The position numbers and the translations under genes were made by a program. From positions 1 through 64,000 of the forward strand of contig NZ_JARRAH010000002.1 of assembly GCF_030553305.1 (NCBI RefSeq): DNA of 64,000 bases, written 5' to 3'. Positions 27,419-36,639 of this stretch are shown here, piece after piece. The notes under the pieces are model-generated. The model was not told the origin of the DNA. It saw only the letters and a program-made list of their open reading frames with translations, and did not search any database. Source of the DNA: Halomarina ordinaria. GTDB lineage: Archaea > Halobacteriota > Halobacteria > Halobacteriales > Haloarculaceae. Position 1 is the stretch's first letter. Each line of letters begins with the position of its first letter.

Positions 27419-28988
27419 GTCGTTCCCGTGGTGGCTCCGAATCACCCACTGGTTCAACTTCTTCTTCCTGATTCTGTTGTTCCGCAGCGGCTACGAGATA
27501 CTGATGAGCCACCCCAAGCTCTACTGGCACGACGACGCCGAGCCGGGCACCGAGTGGTTGCGGGCTGGTGACCGAGAGCGGTCGACCGAGTTCGACAAGG
27601 AGGTCATCGAGGACGACGAGCTGTGGGCGGCCGAAGACGAGATCGACCCACCCTCCGCACTCGTCTCGCTGCCGGGGCGCGACGCCATCGGGATGGGCCG
27701 ACACTGGCACTTCTGGGGTGCGCTCGGATGGACACTCTGTGGGCTGTTCTACGTTGGCGCGCTGTTTACCACCGGTGAGTGGGCGCGACTCGTCCCGACA
27801 TCGCTCGCGATCTTCCCCGAGGCGTGGGATAACCTGCTGACGTATCTGCAGTTCCGGATCCCTCACGGCGATGGGGGATACAACGCGCTCCAACAGCTGA
27901 CCTACTTCAGCGTCGTCTTCATCCTCTCGCCGGTGATGATCCTGACCGGTATCCTGCAGGCGCCGGCGTTTCGCGCCCACCTCCAGGGCTGGTTTTCGGT
28001 CAATCGGCAGTTCAACCGGAGCGTCCACTTCATCGGCTTCGTCGCGTTCAACGTCTTCCTGTTCGGCCACGTCGCGCTGGTCGCGGCCCACGGCTTCTGG
28101 TCGGAGATGCAGTTGATCGTCATCGGCCCCGGCGAACCCACCGGCGCGCTCGCGGCTGGCTGGACGGCCATCTTCGGGACGGCCCCGACGGGCTACGAGC
28201 TCACCGTCGCGCTCACGCTGCTCGGCGTCGGTATCGTCGGCAGTTTCGCTGGCTTCGCGACGTGGGTGACGCTGAGAGACCCCGACAGGACCCAAAACTG
28301 GCTGGAGATCGTCGTCGACCCGCTCCTGCACCGGCTCTTCACCCACGTCACGTTCTACGACGGCGACGACGTCGAGGAGTACTCGGACTTCGCCCGCGTC
28401 AACGGCAAGCCGCCGCGGAACGACGCCTACCGGGAGCACTTCGAACACGACTTCGAGGACTGGACGGTCACCGTCGACGGCGAGGTCGAGCACGAACTGG
28501 AGTTCTCCACCGAGGAGATCCGCGAGCTGGCCAAACAGGAACACGTCACCCGCCACGACTGTATTCAGGGATGGACCTACTACGCCAAGTGGGGCGGGGT
28601 CCCCATCTCGGCGTTCATCGAACGCTGTAACCCCGACGACGACGTCGAGTGGGTCGTCTTCTGGACGCTCGACGAGAAGTGGGAGTACTCCGAAGACGGG
28701 CCGTTCGAGGAGGTCGACGACGCGGTACCGGAGTTCTACTACGAAGCGATTCGTCTAGAGAAGGCCAGGGAACCACGGTCGATTCTGGCCTACGAGATGA
28801 ACGACGGGGACCTGCCGGTGGCTCACGGCGCGCCCTACCGCCTCCGCATCGAGAGCCAACTGGGCTACAAGATGGCCAAGTGGGTAAACCGCATCGAGTT
28901 CGTCGAGGACTTCGAGGACATCGGGAAGGGCAAGGGTGGCTGGCGCGACGACGTGCTGAACTACTACCCCAACAGCGCCGACATCTGA
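27408..28988 (+). CDS. Cytochrome b-type membrane domain fused to sulfite-oxidase-fold molybdoenzyme
   Basis: 526 residues. Residues 1-300 carry five or so membrane helices of the cytochrome b561/formate-dehydrogenase gamma type, with candidate haem His in ITHWFNFFF, GRHWHFWG and RSVHFIGFVAFNVFLFGHVAL. Residues 340-526 form a sulfite-oxidase-fold molybdopterin domain: HDCIQGWTYYAKWGGVPISAF, with Cys385 as the Mo ligand, and HGAPYRLRIESQLGYKMAKWVNRIEF. It resembles a YedZ-YedY fusion, with an oxidoreductase that exchanges electrons with quinones. The Mo domain faces outside or inside depending on export; no Tat signal is present, so the orientation is uncertain. First gene of a block with a TDT transporter and nitric oxide reductase. 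Confidence 0.85.
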   Translation: MVAESFPWWLRITHWFNFFFLILLFRSGYEILMSHPKLYWHDDAEPGTEWLRAGDRERSTEFDKEVIEDDELWAAEDEIDPPSALVSLPGRDAIGMGRHWHFWGALGWTLCGLFYVGALFTTGEWARLVPTSLAIFPEAWDNLLTYLQFRIPHGDGGYNALQQLTYFSVVFILSPVMILTGILQAPAFRAHLQGWFSVNRQFNRSVHFIGFVAFNVFLFGHVALVAAHGFWSEMQLIVIGPGEPTGALAAGWTAIFGTAPTGYELTVALTLLGVGIVGSFAGFATWVTLRDPDRTQNWLEIVVDPLLHRLFTHVTFYDGDDVEEYSDFARVNGKPPRNDAYREHFEHDFEDWTVTVDGEVEHELEFSTEEIRELAKQEHVTRHDCIQGWTYYAKWGGVPISAFIERCNPDDDVEWVVFWTLDEKWEYSEDGPFEEVDDAVPEFYYEAIRLEKAREPRSILAYEMNDGDLPVAHGAPYRLRIESQLGYKMAKWVNRIEFVEDFEDIGKGKGGWRDDVLNYYPNSADI

Positions 28989-29048
28989 CGGTCCGACCCG
29001 TCGGATTTATCGAGTTTCGATGGCTCGCCTCTGACGATTGCCGACGAG

Positions 29049-30122
29049 ATGGCCAACACACGAGACCCTCCGAGCGATTCGTTCGCCGACAGTGACATCG
29101 CCACGGTCGTAGACGAGTGGAACACGCTGTACTTCGCGTTCGTCATGGCGACCGGTATCGTCTCTGTCGCCGCCTACGAACTGGGCTTGACGTGGGTCGG
29201 CTGGGGGCTGTTCGGCCTCAACGTGGTCGCCTACCTCGTCGTCGGTGGGTTCACCCTCGCACGGATCGGCCACGTTCCGTCGGTCGCACTGCGTGACCTC
29301 CAGTCGTACGACCGTGGAATCGTCTCGTTTACGATGATCGCCGGAACCTGTGTCCTCGGCAGCCAGTTCGTCGTCTTCGATGTGTCGACGACGGTCGCGA
29401 CAGGTCTCCTCGTCGTGGGCAGCGTGCTGTGGGGACTCCTCATCTACGGCGTCTTTTTCGCCCTGACGATCACCGCGACCGACGAGCCGATCGCCCACGG
29501 CATCGACGGCAGTTGGTTCCTCGCGGTGGTCGCTACCCAATCAGTGGCGGTGTTGGCCGGCCTGCTCGCGCCAGTCTCCCAGTCGACCGAGTCGCTGCTG
29601 TTGGTCGCGGTCGGTCTCTACTCGGTCGGCGGCATGTTCTATCTGATCCTCATCACGCTGGTGTTCTACCGGATGACGTTCTACGCGTTCGAGCCACAAT
29701 CAGCGACCCCGCCGTACTGGATCAACATGGGGGCGGTGGCGATCACGACGCTCGCGGGGGCGACCCTGCTCGAAGCCACCGACCAGTGGCAGTTCCTGGC
29801 CGATATCGAACCGTTTCTGACCGGGTTCACCTTCTTCTTCTGGGCCACAGCGACGTGGTGGATTCCGTTGCTGCTCATACTCGGTGTGTGGCGGCATACG
29901 GTCGGTGGAATCGCGCTACCCCACACCCGCGAGGGGTACCGACCGCGCTACTGGGGGATGGTCTTCCCGCTCGGGATGTACGCCGAAAGTAGCCTCCGGC
30001 TGGGGACCGTCACCGACCTCACGGTTCTCACCGCTCTTCCGGAACTGTTCGTCTACGTCGCGCTCGTCGCGTGGGTCGGCGTGAGCGTCGGTCTCGTCCG
30101 TCGACTGGTCGACGTCGTGTGA
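29049..30122 (+). CDS. TDT-family transporter (TehA/SLAC1/Ssu1-like)
   Basis: 357 residues with ten predicted helices. The opening segment WNTLYFAFVMATGIVSVAAYELG and the helix pair FFFWATATWWIPLLLILGVWRH with YWGMVFPLGMYAESSLRLG are typical of the tellurite-resistance/dicarboxylate transporter family, whose members export sulfite, malate or other anions. It lies 60 bases after the sulfite-oxidase-fold gene in the same direction, so sulfite or a related anion is a reasonable substrate guess. No experimental homologue can be named from sequence alone. Confidence 0.82.
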   Translation: MANTRDPPSDSFADSDIATVVDEWNTLYFAFVMATGIVSVAAYELGLTWVGWGLFGLNVVAYLVVGGFTLARIGHVPSVALRDLQSYDRGIVSFTMIAGTCVLGSQFVVFDVSTTVATGLLVVGSVLWGLLIYGVFFALTITATDEPIAHGIDGSWFLAVVATQSVAVLAGLLAPVSQSTESLLLVAVGLYSVGGMFYLILITLVFYRMTFYAFEPQSATPPYWINMGAVAITTLAGATLLEATDQWQFLADIEPFLTGFTFFFWATATWWIPLLLILGVWRHTVGGIALPHTREGYRPRYWGMVFPLGMYAESSLRLGTVTDLTVLTALPELFVYVALVAWVGVSVGLVRRLVDVV

Positions 30123-30180
30123 CGACCGTTCGCCCCAATCATTATGTCTCGTGGTGTCGATGCGCACACAGGGATGAGAC

Positions 30181-33100
30181 ATGCCACTTGGACCCGTTTT
30201 CACCCACAGCCATCCGTCCGACGAGACGACACCGTCGACCGAGTCGAACAGCATCTTCGCAACCGGAGTACGAAAAGCACGGACCGTCTCACACCGGATC
30301 AAAGACCGGGCAACGGACGGGGTCGCGGCCGTCGAGAACGGAGCTGACCAGGTCAAGCAGACCGTCGCCGACGAAGCACGACGGAACGCCCTCGAACGCA
30401 TCGAGCGACGGCTCGAACGAGCGGTCGCTGACTACCCGAGCGTCGACGAACGGGCGGACCGTCGGCTGGACGCGTTCCTCTCACGGTACGCCCTCGAGAG
30501 AGCGCAGCTCGACGAGAGGACGGTCGACCGACTCCGCCGTCGGTTCCGACACGAGGAGCCCACACTGGCCGAGGAGCTTCTGAACTCCCTCACCACGGAC
30601 CGGTCGACCGAGCCGGTCGACGCGAACGAGGGGGGCGAACAGCTCACCGAGACGGTCGAGCAGTTCTGCGAGGACGCGGCGGTCGATTCCGATCAATCGC
30701 TCCGCGGGATCGTCGACGACCTCGTCCAGCAGGACGTGATCACGCTGGGGACGGCCATCGAGTCGCTCGTCGACTCGCTGGACGCTGGCTCTCTCGGGGC
30801 GCACCCGGGTACGGCCGAGTCGGACCGAGAGACGGAGCGTGTTTCCCCTGCCGGCCAGGTGCGACCACCCAGCGCCGATACCGCATCCCCGGACGGTCTC
30901 AGTCCGGTCGCGACCGTCGCCGTCCTGTCGACCATCTTCCTCGCCGGCGAGCGTGCCGGCGATGGAGGCGGTTCGGTCCTTCCGAACGTCGGCACAGCTG
31001 TTCCGGGGCTCGATACGGAGGTCACGACTGTACTGTCGGTCCTGGAGCGAGTGAGTAGCTTCGATAGAGGGGGTACGACGCTCCGACCGAGCGGTTCGAA
31101 GGCGCTGGTCGGCCTCTTCGTCGCCAATCTGGTCGCGATGTCGGTCGGTGCCTGGCTCTCTCGGACCCACGCGCCGCCGATTCCCGAGGAGATTCGGGGC
31201 CCCGATGGCGACCGACTGGTCAGCGCCGCCGGGATCAAACTGGGCAAGAAGGCGTTCCAGGCCAACGGGCTGATGAACCACGGCTCGGTGCTGGGGAACG
31301 GCTCGTATTTCGGCTCCGATCTGACCGCCGACGCACTCAGCGCGAAGGTCGACCACATGCGCGAGTACTACGCCGACGAGCGAGGGGCGGATTCCTTCGA
31401 CGACCTCGACTCGGACGAGCAGGCGATCGTCGCCCGGCGCGTCGAGGACGAACTCGACTCGGAACTCGAGTCCGAAGCGCTCGTCACGTACTCCGCCGCC
31501 GAAGCGTACGCCCACCGACAGCTACGGGCGGAATACGTCGACCGGTACTACCGCGGTCGACCGGAGCACGGTATTCCAGAGGGAGCCGTCGAGAGCCCCG
31601 AGCAGGCCGAACGCCTCGCGGATTTCGCGGCCTGGACGGCCTGGTTCGCACACACGAACCGCCCCGGTTCGGAACACTCCTTTACCAACGACTGGCCCTA
31701 CACTCCCGGAAGTGGGAACCGACCGACCGGGCAAGTACTCGGCTGGAGTACGATCAGCCTCGTGTTGCTGATCGCCGGTGGCGGACTCGGCGTCTGGGCC
31801 TACCACTCCCTGGATTTCGCCGAGCCAGCGACCGACGCCGTCGACGTTCCACATCCGGATTCGGTCGCGACGACGCCGACACAGCACGTCGCCGCGTGGT
31901 ACGTGCCGGTCGCCGGGGTGCTGTTCCTCGCACAGGTGTTCGCCGGTGCGATGCTCGCCCACTACTACGTCGAGCGAGACGACTTCTATCGCATCGGCGA
32001 GCGCTTCGACATCGACGTGCTCTCGGTGCTCCCGTTCTCCGTCGTGCGCACGTACCACGTGAACCTCGGCGTCCTCTGGATTACGCTGCTGTGGCTCGCG
32101 GGGGGACTCTTCCTTCCGGGGCTGTTCAGCGACAGTGACCCGGCAGGTCAATCGCTCGGTGCGGCCGTGTTGCTCGTCGCGCTCGTCGTCACCACGGTGG
32201 GTGCGTTCACCGGGGCCTGGCTGGGCATCCAGGGCAAACTCGGCTCACCCGAAGACGGAGACCGCTGGTGGCTCCTCGGTGCGGAGGGTCTCGAATATCT
32301 CGAGACCGGTCGCGTCTGGAAGGTGCTGTTGCTCGCCGGATTGGCCGGCTGGAGTGGCCTAGTGTTACGCGGGGCCAGACGGGTCGACGAGAGCCCCGTC
32401 GGTCTCGGACACTTCATGACGTACGCCGGTGGCTCGATCGCGCTGCTGTTCGGCGCGAGCATGCTCTACACCCCGGAGACGAACATCGCCGTCACGGAGT
32501 TCTGGCGCTGGTGGGTCGTCCACATGTGGGTCGAGGGCGTCTTCGAGTTCTTCGTCACCGCCGTCACGGCCATCGCGCTCGTCTCGATGGACCTCCTGGA
32601 CAAGACCTCCGCAGAACAGGCGATCATGTTCGAGGTGTTCGCGATCATGGGTGCCGGTATCGTCGGCGTTTCACACCACTACTGGTGGGTCGGCCTGCCG
32701 GACTTCTGGGTGCCGCTGGGGACGACGTTTTCGACGCTCGAGTTCGTGCCGCTGATGTTCATCCTCCACCAGAGCCTCGAGGAGTACCAGACCCTCCAGG
32801 CACAGACCGAGGCGTTCCCGTACACGCTGCCGTTGCTGTTCATTCTCGGCAGCAGTCTCTGGAACTTCGTCGGTGGTGGGGTGCTCGGCTTCTTCATCAA
32901 CATCCCCGCCATCAACTACTTCGAGCACGGCACGTACCTGACGGTGGCCCACGCACACACGGCGACGTTCGGTGCGTTCGGGCTCCTCGCGCTGGGACTC
33001 GGCACGTACATCCTCCGTGTCGTCACCCCGGAAGCCGCCTGGGAGCCCGGTTGGTTCCGGGCCACGTTCTGGCTGACGAACATCGGTCTCATCGTCATGA

Positions 33101-33351
33101 CAGTCGCGTCGCTGCTGCCGCTGGGGTTCAGCCAACTCCGCGCGGTGTACGCCGAGGGGTACGACGCAGCCCGGAGTCCGGAGTTCTACGAGCGACCACG
33201 GAACAAACGGTTGCTCTGGGCCCGGAGTCTCGGTGATACACCGATGATTCTCGGGGCGGCGGCGTTCACGCTCGGTGCTGTCAAACACCTCCTTGCGGCA
33301 CGAAAGGAAGCCGGAAAGCGTCCAGAAAACGAGCTATCGATTCACTCGTAG
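30181..33351 (+). CDS. norB: Quinol-dependent nitric oxide reductase with extra N-terminal region
   Basis: 1056 residues from ATG 30181. Residues from about 305 form a normal single-subunit qNOR: ALVGLFVANLVAMSVGAWL (first helix), GIKLGKKAFQANGLMNHGSVLGNGSYFGSDLTA (haemless cytochrome c-like domain), then 12-13 helices with haem and FeB ligands H626 (RTYHVNLG), H781 (VVHMWVEGVFE), H832/H833 (VSHHYWWVG) and H924/H926 (AHAHTATFGAFG). It reduces 2 NO to N2O with quinol electrons. Residues 1-290 are an additional acidic, mostly helical segment with a short hydrophobic stretch (SPVATVAVLSTIFLAG). GTG 31051 with ggag just upstream would give a standard 766-residue qNOR, so the start is uncertain. 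Confidence 0.88.
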   Translation: MPLGPVFTHSHPSDETTPSTESNSIFATGVRKARTVSHRIKDRATDGVAAVENGADQVKQTVADEARRNALERIERRLERAVADYPSVDERADRRLDAFLSRYALERAQLDERTVDRLRRRFRHEEPTLAEELLNSLTTDRSTEPVDANEGGEQLTETVEQFCEDAAVDSDQSLRGIVDDLVQQDVITLGTAIESLVDSLDAGSLGAHPGTAESDRETERVSPAGQVRPPSADTASPDGLSPVATVAVLSTIFLAGERAGDGGGSVLPNVGTAVPGLDTEVTTVLSVLERVSSFDRGGTTLRPSGSKALVGLFVANLVAMSVGAWLSRTHAPPIPEEIRGPDGDRLVSAAGIKLGKKAFQANGLMNHGSVLGNGSYFGSDLTADALSAKVDHMREYYADERGADSFDDLDSDEQAIVARRVEDELDSELESEALVTYSAAEAYAHRQLRAEYVDRYYRGRPEHGIPEGAVESPEQAERLADFAAWTAWFAHTNRPGSEHSFTNDWPYTPGSGNRPTGQVLGWSTISLVLLIAGGGLGVWAYHSLDFAEPATDAVDVPHPDSVATTPTQHVAAWYVPVAGVLFLAQVFAGAMLAHYYVERDDFYRIGERFDIDVLSVLPFSVVRTYHVNLGVLWITLLWLAGGLFLPGLFSDSDPAGQSLGAAVLLVALVVTTVGAFTGAWLGIQGKLGSPEDGDRWWLLGAEGLEYLETGRVWKVLLLAGLAGWSGLVLRGARRVDESPVGLGHFMTYAGGSIALLFGASMLYTPETNIAVTEFWRWWVVHMWVEGVFEFFVTAVTAIALVSMDLLDKTSAEQAIMFEVFAIMGAGIVGVSHHYWWVGLPDFWVPLGTTFSTLEFVPLMFILHQSLEEYQTLQAQTEAFPYTLPLLFILGSSLWNFVGGGVLGFFINIPAINYFEHGTYLTVAHAHTATFGAFGLLALGLGTYILRVVTPEAAWEPGWFRATFWLTNIGLIVMTVASLLPLGFSQLRAVYAEGYDAARSPEFYERPRNKRLLWARSLGDTPMILGAAAFTLGAVKHLLAARKEAGKRPENELSIHS

Positions 33352-33367
33352 AGCGCGGGTCGTCCGA

Positions 33368-33398
33368 ACCCCCGTGGATTCGGTTTTTCAACGGGGGT
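33368..33398 (+). terminator. Hairpin after the nitric oxide reductase gene
   Basis: Perfect 8-base stem acccccgt/acgggggt with a 15-base loop that includes ttttt. It starts 17 bases after the norB stop, so it probably ends the 27.4-33.4 kb transcript. Confidence 0.55.
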
Positions 33399-33727
33399 CC
33401 GGAGTGGCTTCGACAGTAGTTTGGTTCGTCCGAAAGGGCACCGCCGTTCGTGCACGTGTTCTCCTCTCACGAGTCGTGTCACCAGTGTGAGCCCCGAGTG
33501 CCTGGAACGTGTGACCGAGGCGTGCAACTCGGTACTCGAGTACTCCATCGAGCGAGTCCGGGTGGGGGAATCGCACGCGTGTCAGTCGAAACCGCATCAG
33601 GGTCGTGATACCCACTCCTGGTCGAGTTCCGTGCGTACCGTCACGTCCGGACCCGAGAGTGGTACGCCCCGTCGGCGAGCGCAACCCGGAACGTTAAGTG
33701 GCGTTCGATAGACCAAGCCAACGACGA

Positions 33728-34201
33728 ATGGACATCTCGAAACGGCAAGTCGGCAAGGCGACCATCGTCGCGGTTGGCGCGTTCATCGTGTTCGGGGTGG
33801 TCACCGCACTCATCCCGAACCCGTTCTATATCCGAAAGGTACCGAGAACGCCGCTCGATTATCTGTTCCTGAGTCTCACGTCCGGGTTGCTCGGAGTGTA
33901 CGTGGCACAGCGGTCGAACAGCGTGGACCAGAACGACAGTCGTTTCGCGGTGCTCGGCAGCGCGGGGGGCTTCTTGGCGTTCGGCTGTCCGATCTGTAAC
34001 GCCTTCCTGCTCGCCCTGTTCAGTAGTTCCGCGCTCATGACGTATCTCGACCCGCTCCGTCCCGTGCTGGGGGTCGTCTCGGTCGTCCTCCTCGGCGGGC
34101 TCGTCTACGTCCGTTACTCCCGGACGTGTCGACGGTGCCGAGCCGAGGACACTACCGACGAGGCTCTTTCCCAAGGTGGAGAGCCGAGTACGCACCAGTG
34201 A
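33728..34201 (+). CDS. Small membrane protein with CPxC motif
   Basis: 157 residues, about four helices. The conserved-looking core GGFLAFGCPICNAFLLALFSSSALMTYLDPLRPVLGVVSVVLL has a Cys-Pro-x-Cys pair at a helix start, and the C-terminus has RTCRRCRAED. Similar small CPxCN membrane proteins are common in haloarchaea and actinobacteria, with no known function; a redox or metal role is a guess. ATG 33728 is preferred over GTG 33698 because an acgttaag box (33691-33698) lies 30 bases upstream of ATG 33728. It follows the nitric oxide reductase but has its own promoter. Confidence 0.65.
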   Translation: MDISKRQVGKATIVAVGAFIVFGVVTALIPNPFYIRKVPRTPLDYLFLSLTSGLLGVYVAQRSNSVDQNDSRFAVLGSAGGFLAFGCPICNAFLLALFSSSALMTYLDPLRPVLGVVSVVLLGGLVYVRYSRTCRRCRAEDTTDEALSQGGEPSTHQ

Positions 34202-34854
34202 CTGCCCTCCGTCGGGACGGGCCCTAGTCAGCACCCCCCGTACCTCGGACGGCGTGTTCCGCAGGTCGGGGGGTGACCCGGACCAATTCTCGTGCCCCGT
34301 ATTGACCGCTGGTCAGGGGTCGCTACGCGTGAAAGGCTCGCGGCACGACTTCCGCAGCTAACTCACCGCCGACTGTCGTGGAAACAGCCCTCGCACGTCG
34401 GTTGTCGCGGTTGGTAGACACAGAGCGTGGGGCTCTCGCCGCACTACCCTTCGCGACGGTGCGTCAAACGATGCCAGCGCCTCGAGCGATGAGAAACAGT
34501 GAGACGAGAATACCAGGTATCCCAGGGACGATTCCAAGGCGCTCGTTCCGAGTCGTGGTCGTATGTACGGCGGTCACTCGTTGGGCAACAGCATCGCGCC
34601 ACGCGGCTCTCGATACACACTCGTGGCAGTCCCCCCAGCCTCATCATCGCACCTCGTCGTGGAACAGCCGGGGGTCATCACGTGTCGACACGTGTAGTGT
34701 ACGGGTCTCTCACTCCTCGAGCGCGTCGAGGGACGCAACCCCACGCCCTGTACAACACAGCGACTGGTGCGGTTTCCTCAGCTGTTCGGTCGAGTTGGTC
34801 CGTTCGAGGCACCGTCCGACTGGGGAGAACCGCAGGGTCGGTCGCACGCGGTAG
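34202..34854. other. Intergenic stretch without recognisable genes
   Basis: About 650 bases between a plus-strand and a minus-strand gene. Open frames on both strands have Ser/Arg/Thr-rich translations without family resemblance. No promoter-like, repeat or hairpin feature stands out. Confidence 0.5.
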
Positions 34855-35646
34855 TCAGTACTCAACGCCAGCAGTACCATCTGCAGGGGTGGCAGTTCCG
34901 GAGCCGTCGAACTCGTCCGCGTCGTCGTCGCGCAGTTGCAGATACGCCGCCGCCATCAACCCGTAGCCGAACAGCGCAAGCGCGCTGGTGAGCGTAATCG
35001 TCACGACCTCCCCGACGATTGGGACGCCCGCCAGGTCGAAGAGCGTCCCGAGGATACCGGTGACACCACCGACGAGGAACGCGAGTACCACGAAGACACT
35101 CAACTTCAGTCGGTTCCCACGTGACAGCGCCCAACTCGCTTGCAATCCATCAATGATACCCCGGTCCTCGACGCCGACAGTGAAGATGAAGAACAGGAAG
35201 CAGATCGTGAGAAACACACCTGGGACGATGATGAGTGCCAGTCCGATCGTGACGGAGACGCCGACGACGAGTCCCCCGACGACCATCGAGAGCGTCGCAC
35301 GTCCCATTCGGCGCGTGTAGAGGACGGACGGGAACGTCGAGAGGTCGCCCAGCGGCCGGGCGAGGGCTCTGGTGGCGACCACGAAGTACACCGAGCTGAG
35401 GAGTATCGCGACGACGAAGAGGATCCCACCGACCGTCCCGGAGACGGGCAGCGTGAGGCCGAGCATCCCCTCGAGCTCGCCAGACGCCTCGGGAGGGAAC
35501 AGTCCGAGGACAGCAGTGTTGACCGCCGCCTGAGTGAGGAGCTGAATCACGAGGAGGGCGAGCAACAGGATTCCGCCGGTTCGGGTCAGCACCCGTCTGG
35601 TTCCGTCGACGAACATGCGGCCGAGTTGGAGGGCCATGCCCCCCAT
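34855..35646 (-). CDS. DUF7847-type membrane protein
   Basis: 263 residues, about six helices in three hydrophobic blocks with a charged linker between (LARPLGDLSTFPSVLYTRRMGRATLSM). The block VEDRGIIDGLQASWALSRGNRLKLSVFVVL resembles the membrane domain of glycerophosphodiester phosphodiesterase-type and haloarchaeal DUF7847 proteins. The start may be ATG 35646 or ATG 35637; a tttatact box sits near 35668. C-terminal 30 residues are acidic and soluble. Function unknown; it stands alone. Confidence 0.7.
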   Translation of the reverse strand: MGGMALQLGRMFVDGTRRVLTRTGGILLLALLVIQLLTQAAVNTAVLGLFPPEASGELEGMLGLTLPVSGTVGGILFVVAILLSSVYFVVATRALARPLGDLSTFPSVLYTRRMGRATLSMVVGGLVVGVSVTIGLALIIVPGVFLTICFLFFIFTVGVEDRGIIDGLQASWALSRGNRLKLSVFVVLAFLVGGVTGILGTLFDLAGVPIVGEVVTITLTSALALFGYGLMAAAYLQLRDDDADEFDGSGTATPADGTAGVEY

Positions 35647-35802
35647 CTCGTATCCGTCAGTATAAATTCACATGACGCTCCCGATGGGTTACATTCGGTG
35701 TGAGCGGTTATCCCTCGCTCCTGTACGTAGCTAGAACGCCGTGTGGACGCAGATGCCCGCCTCGTCCGTCCTCATGCAGACAAACAACTGTGGATGGCCG
35801 TC

Positions 35803-36237
35803 TTACTCGGCCCACAGCGCAGCGATACGGTCTTCGATCTCAGAGAGGACGAGCCGCACCACGTCACGATAATCGTCCGGCCAGGAGGCATCGTCTCCGG
35901 CTGTGGGGGCGCTGGGTGGTGGGTGGAGGTGGTCTCGTGTATTGTGGGGGTTCGGATGACGATCCCAGCGACAGTCCCAGGAACATTCGGGATGTATCTC
36001 TCGATAGTGAATTTTGACGTCGTCGTTCGTATACCAGCGAACACTCAGAGTAGCCTCTTCGACCGCCTGGGGATAGTACGACGGTGCGAGTACAACACTG
36101 AGTTCGAGATGACCACCCCCATCCGTGATGGTCGCCTCTGCGACCTGACTCGTTGCCTGGAGCCGTGTCTGAAGGAATTCGAGGATCGGGCGATCGATGG
36201 GCGCGGGGCTCCCGCCATCGCCTGTCGGTGGGCCCAT
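35803..36237 (-). CDS. Small conserved haloarchaeal protein, possible toxin
   Basis: 144 residues. Segment SVRWYTNDDVKIHYREIHPECSWDCRWDRHPNPHNTRDHLHPPP, followed by WPDDYRDVVRLVLSEIEDRIAALW, is a compact pattern with several His, reminiscent of TumE/DUF6516-like toxins (strand with HY, a WxWDxHPN and HxxDH motif, C-terminal helix). It is separated by 8 bases from an upstream small acidic helical gene, the usual antitoxin-toxin layout. The family assignment is by resemblance only; the function is not established. Confidence 0.55.
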   Translation of the reverse strand: MGPPTGDGGSPAPIDRPILEFLQTRLQATSQVAEATITDGGGHLELSVVLAPSYYPQAVEEATLSVRWYTNDDVKIHYREIHPECSWDCRWDRHPNPHNTRDHLHPPPSAPTAGDDASWPDDYRDVVRLVLSEIEDRIAALWAE

Positions 36238-36245
36238 CGAGAGGA

Positions 36246-36431
36246 CTACCCGGACGCCTGCTCGCGCTCGCCACTCGTGCGTTGCTGACGGGCGCGTTCG
36301 AAGCGTTTGCGTTCCTCACGTGCGGTTGTCCAGTCTGCGAGGTCGTCGTACACGTCGTCGATAGTCAGCTCGTCGCTGGCCTCCGCGACAGCAACAGCGT
36401 CGACTGCGGCCGGCGATACAGCGTCGTACAC
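36246..36431 (-). CDS. Small acidic helical protein, possible antitoxin
   Basis: 61 residues from GTG 36431 (M/VYDAVSPAAVDAVAVAEASD...LTIDDVYDDLADWTTAREERKRFERARQQR). The frame is open upstream to a stop at about 36503 and reads GAHPFGCFIEYEDVYDAV, so the true protein may be longer or 5'-truncated. It precedes the 144-residue gene by 8 bases. The charged helical C-terminus is antitoxin-like, but no DNA-binding domain can be seen in what remains. Confidence 0.45.
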   Translation of the reverse strand: MYDAVSPAAVDAVAVAEASDELTIDDVYDDLADWTTAREERKRFERARQQRTSGEREQASG

Positions 36432-36639
36432 ATCCTCGTACTCGATGAAGCATCCGAACGGGTGTGCTCCAGCTACCGGGTACCGCAGCGTCTCGAAGCG
36501 GCCCGAGCGATGTCAGAGGACGTCCAGTGCCGTCCCAGAACGCTCGACGGACGTTTTCGGCGTGTCTTCGCTCCTCACAGGTAGTCGTACTGCGTCACTC
36601 GACGGTGCTCGAACCGAGGGACCGACCGGGAATTCGTCC

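Noticed and set aside
34378-34854. 158-codon plus-strand frame in the 34.2-34.9 kb gap
   Set aside because: Low-complexity Arg/Ser/Thr translation without promoter or homology.
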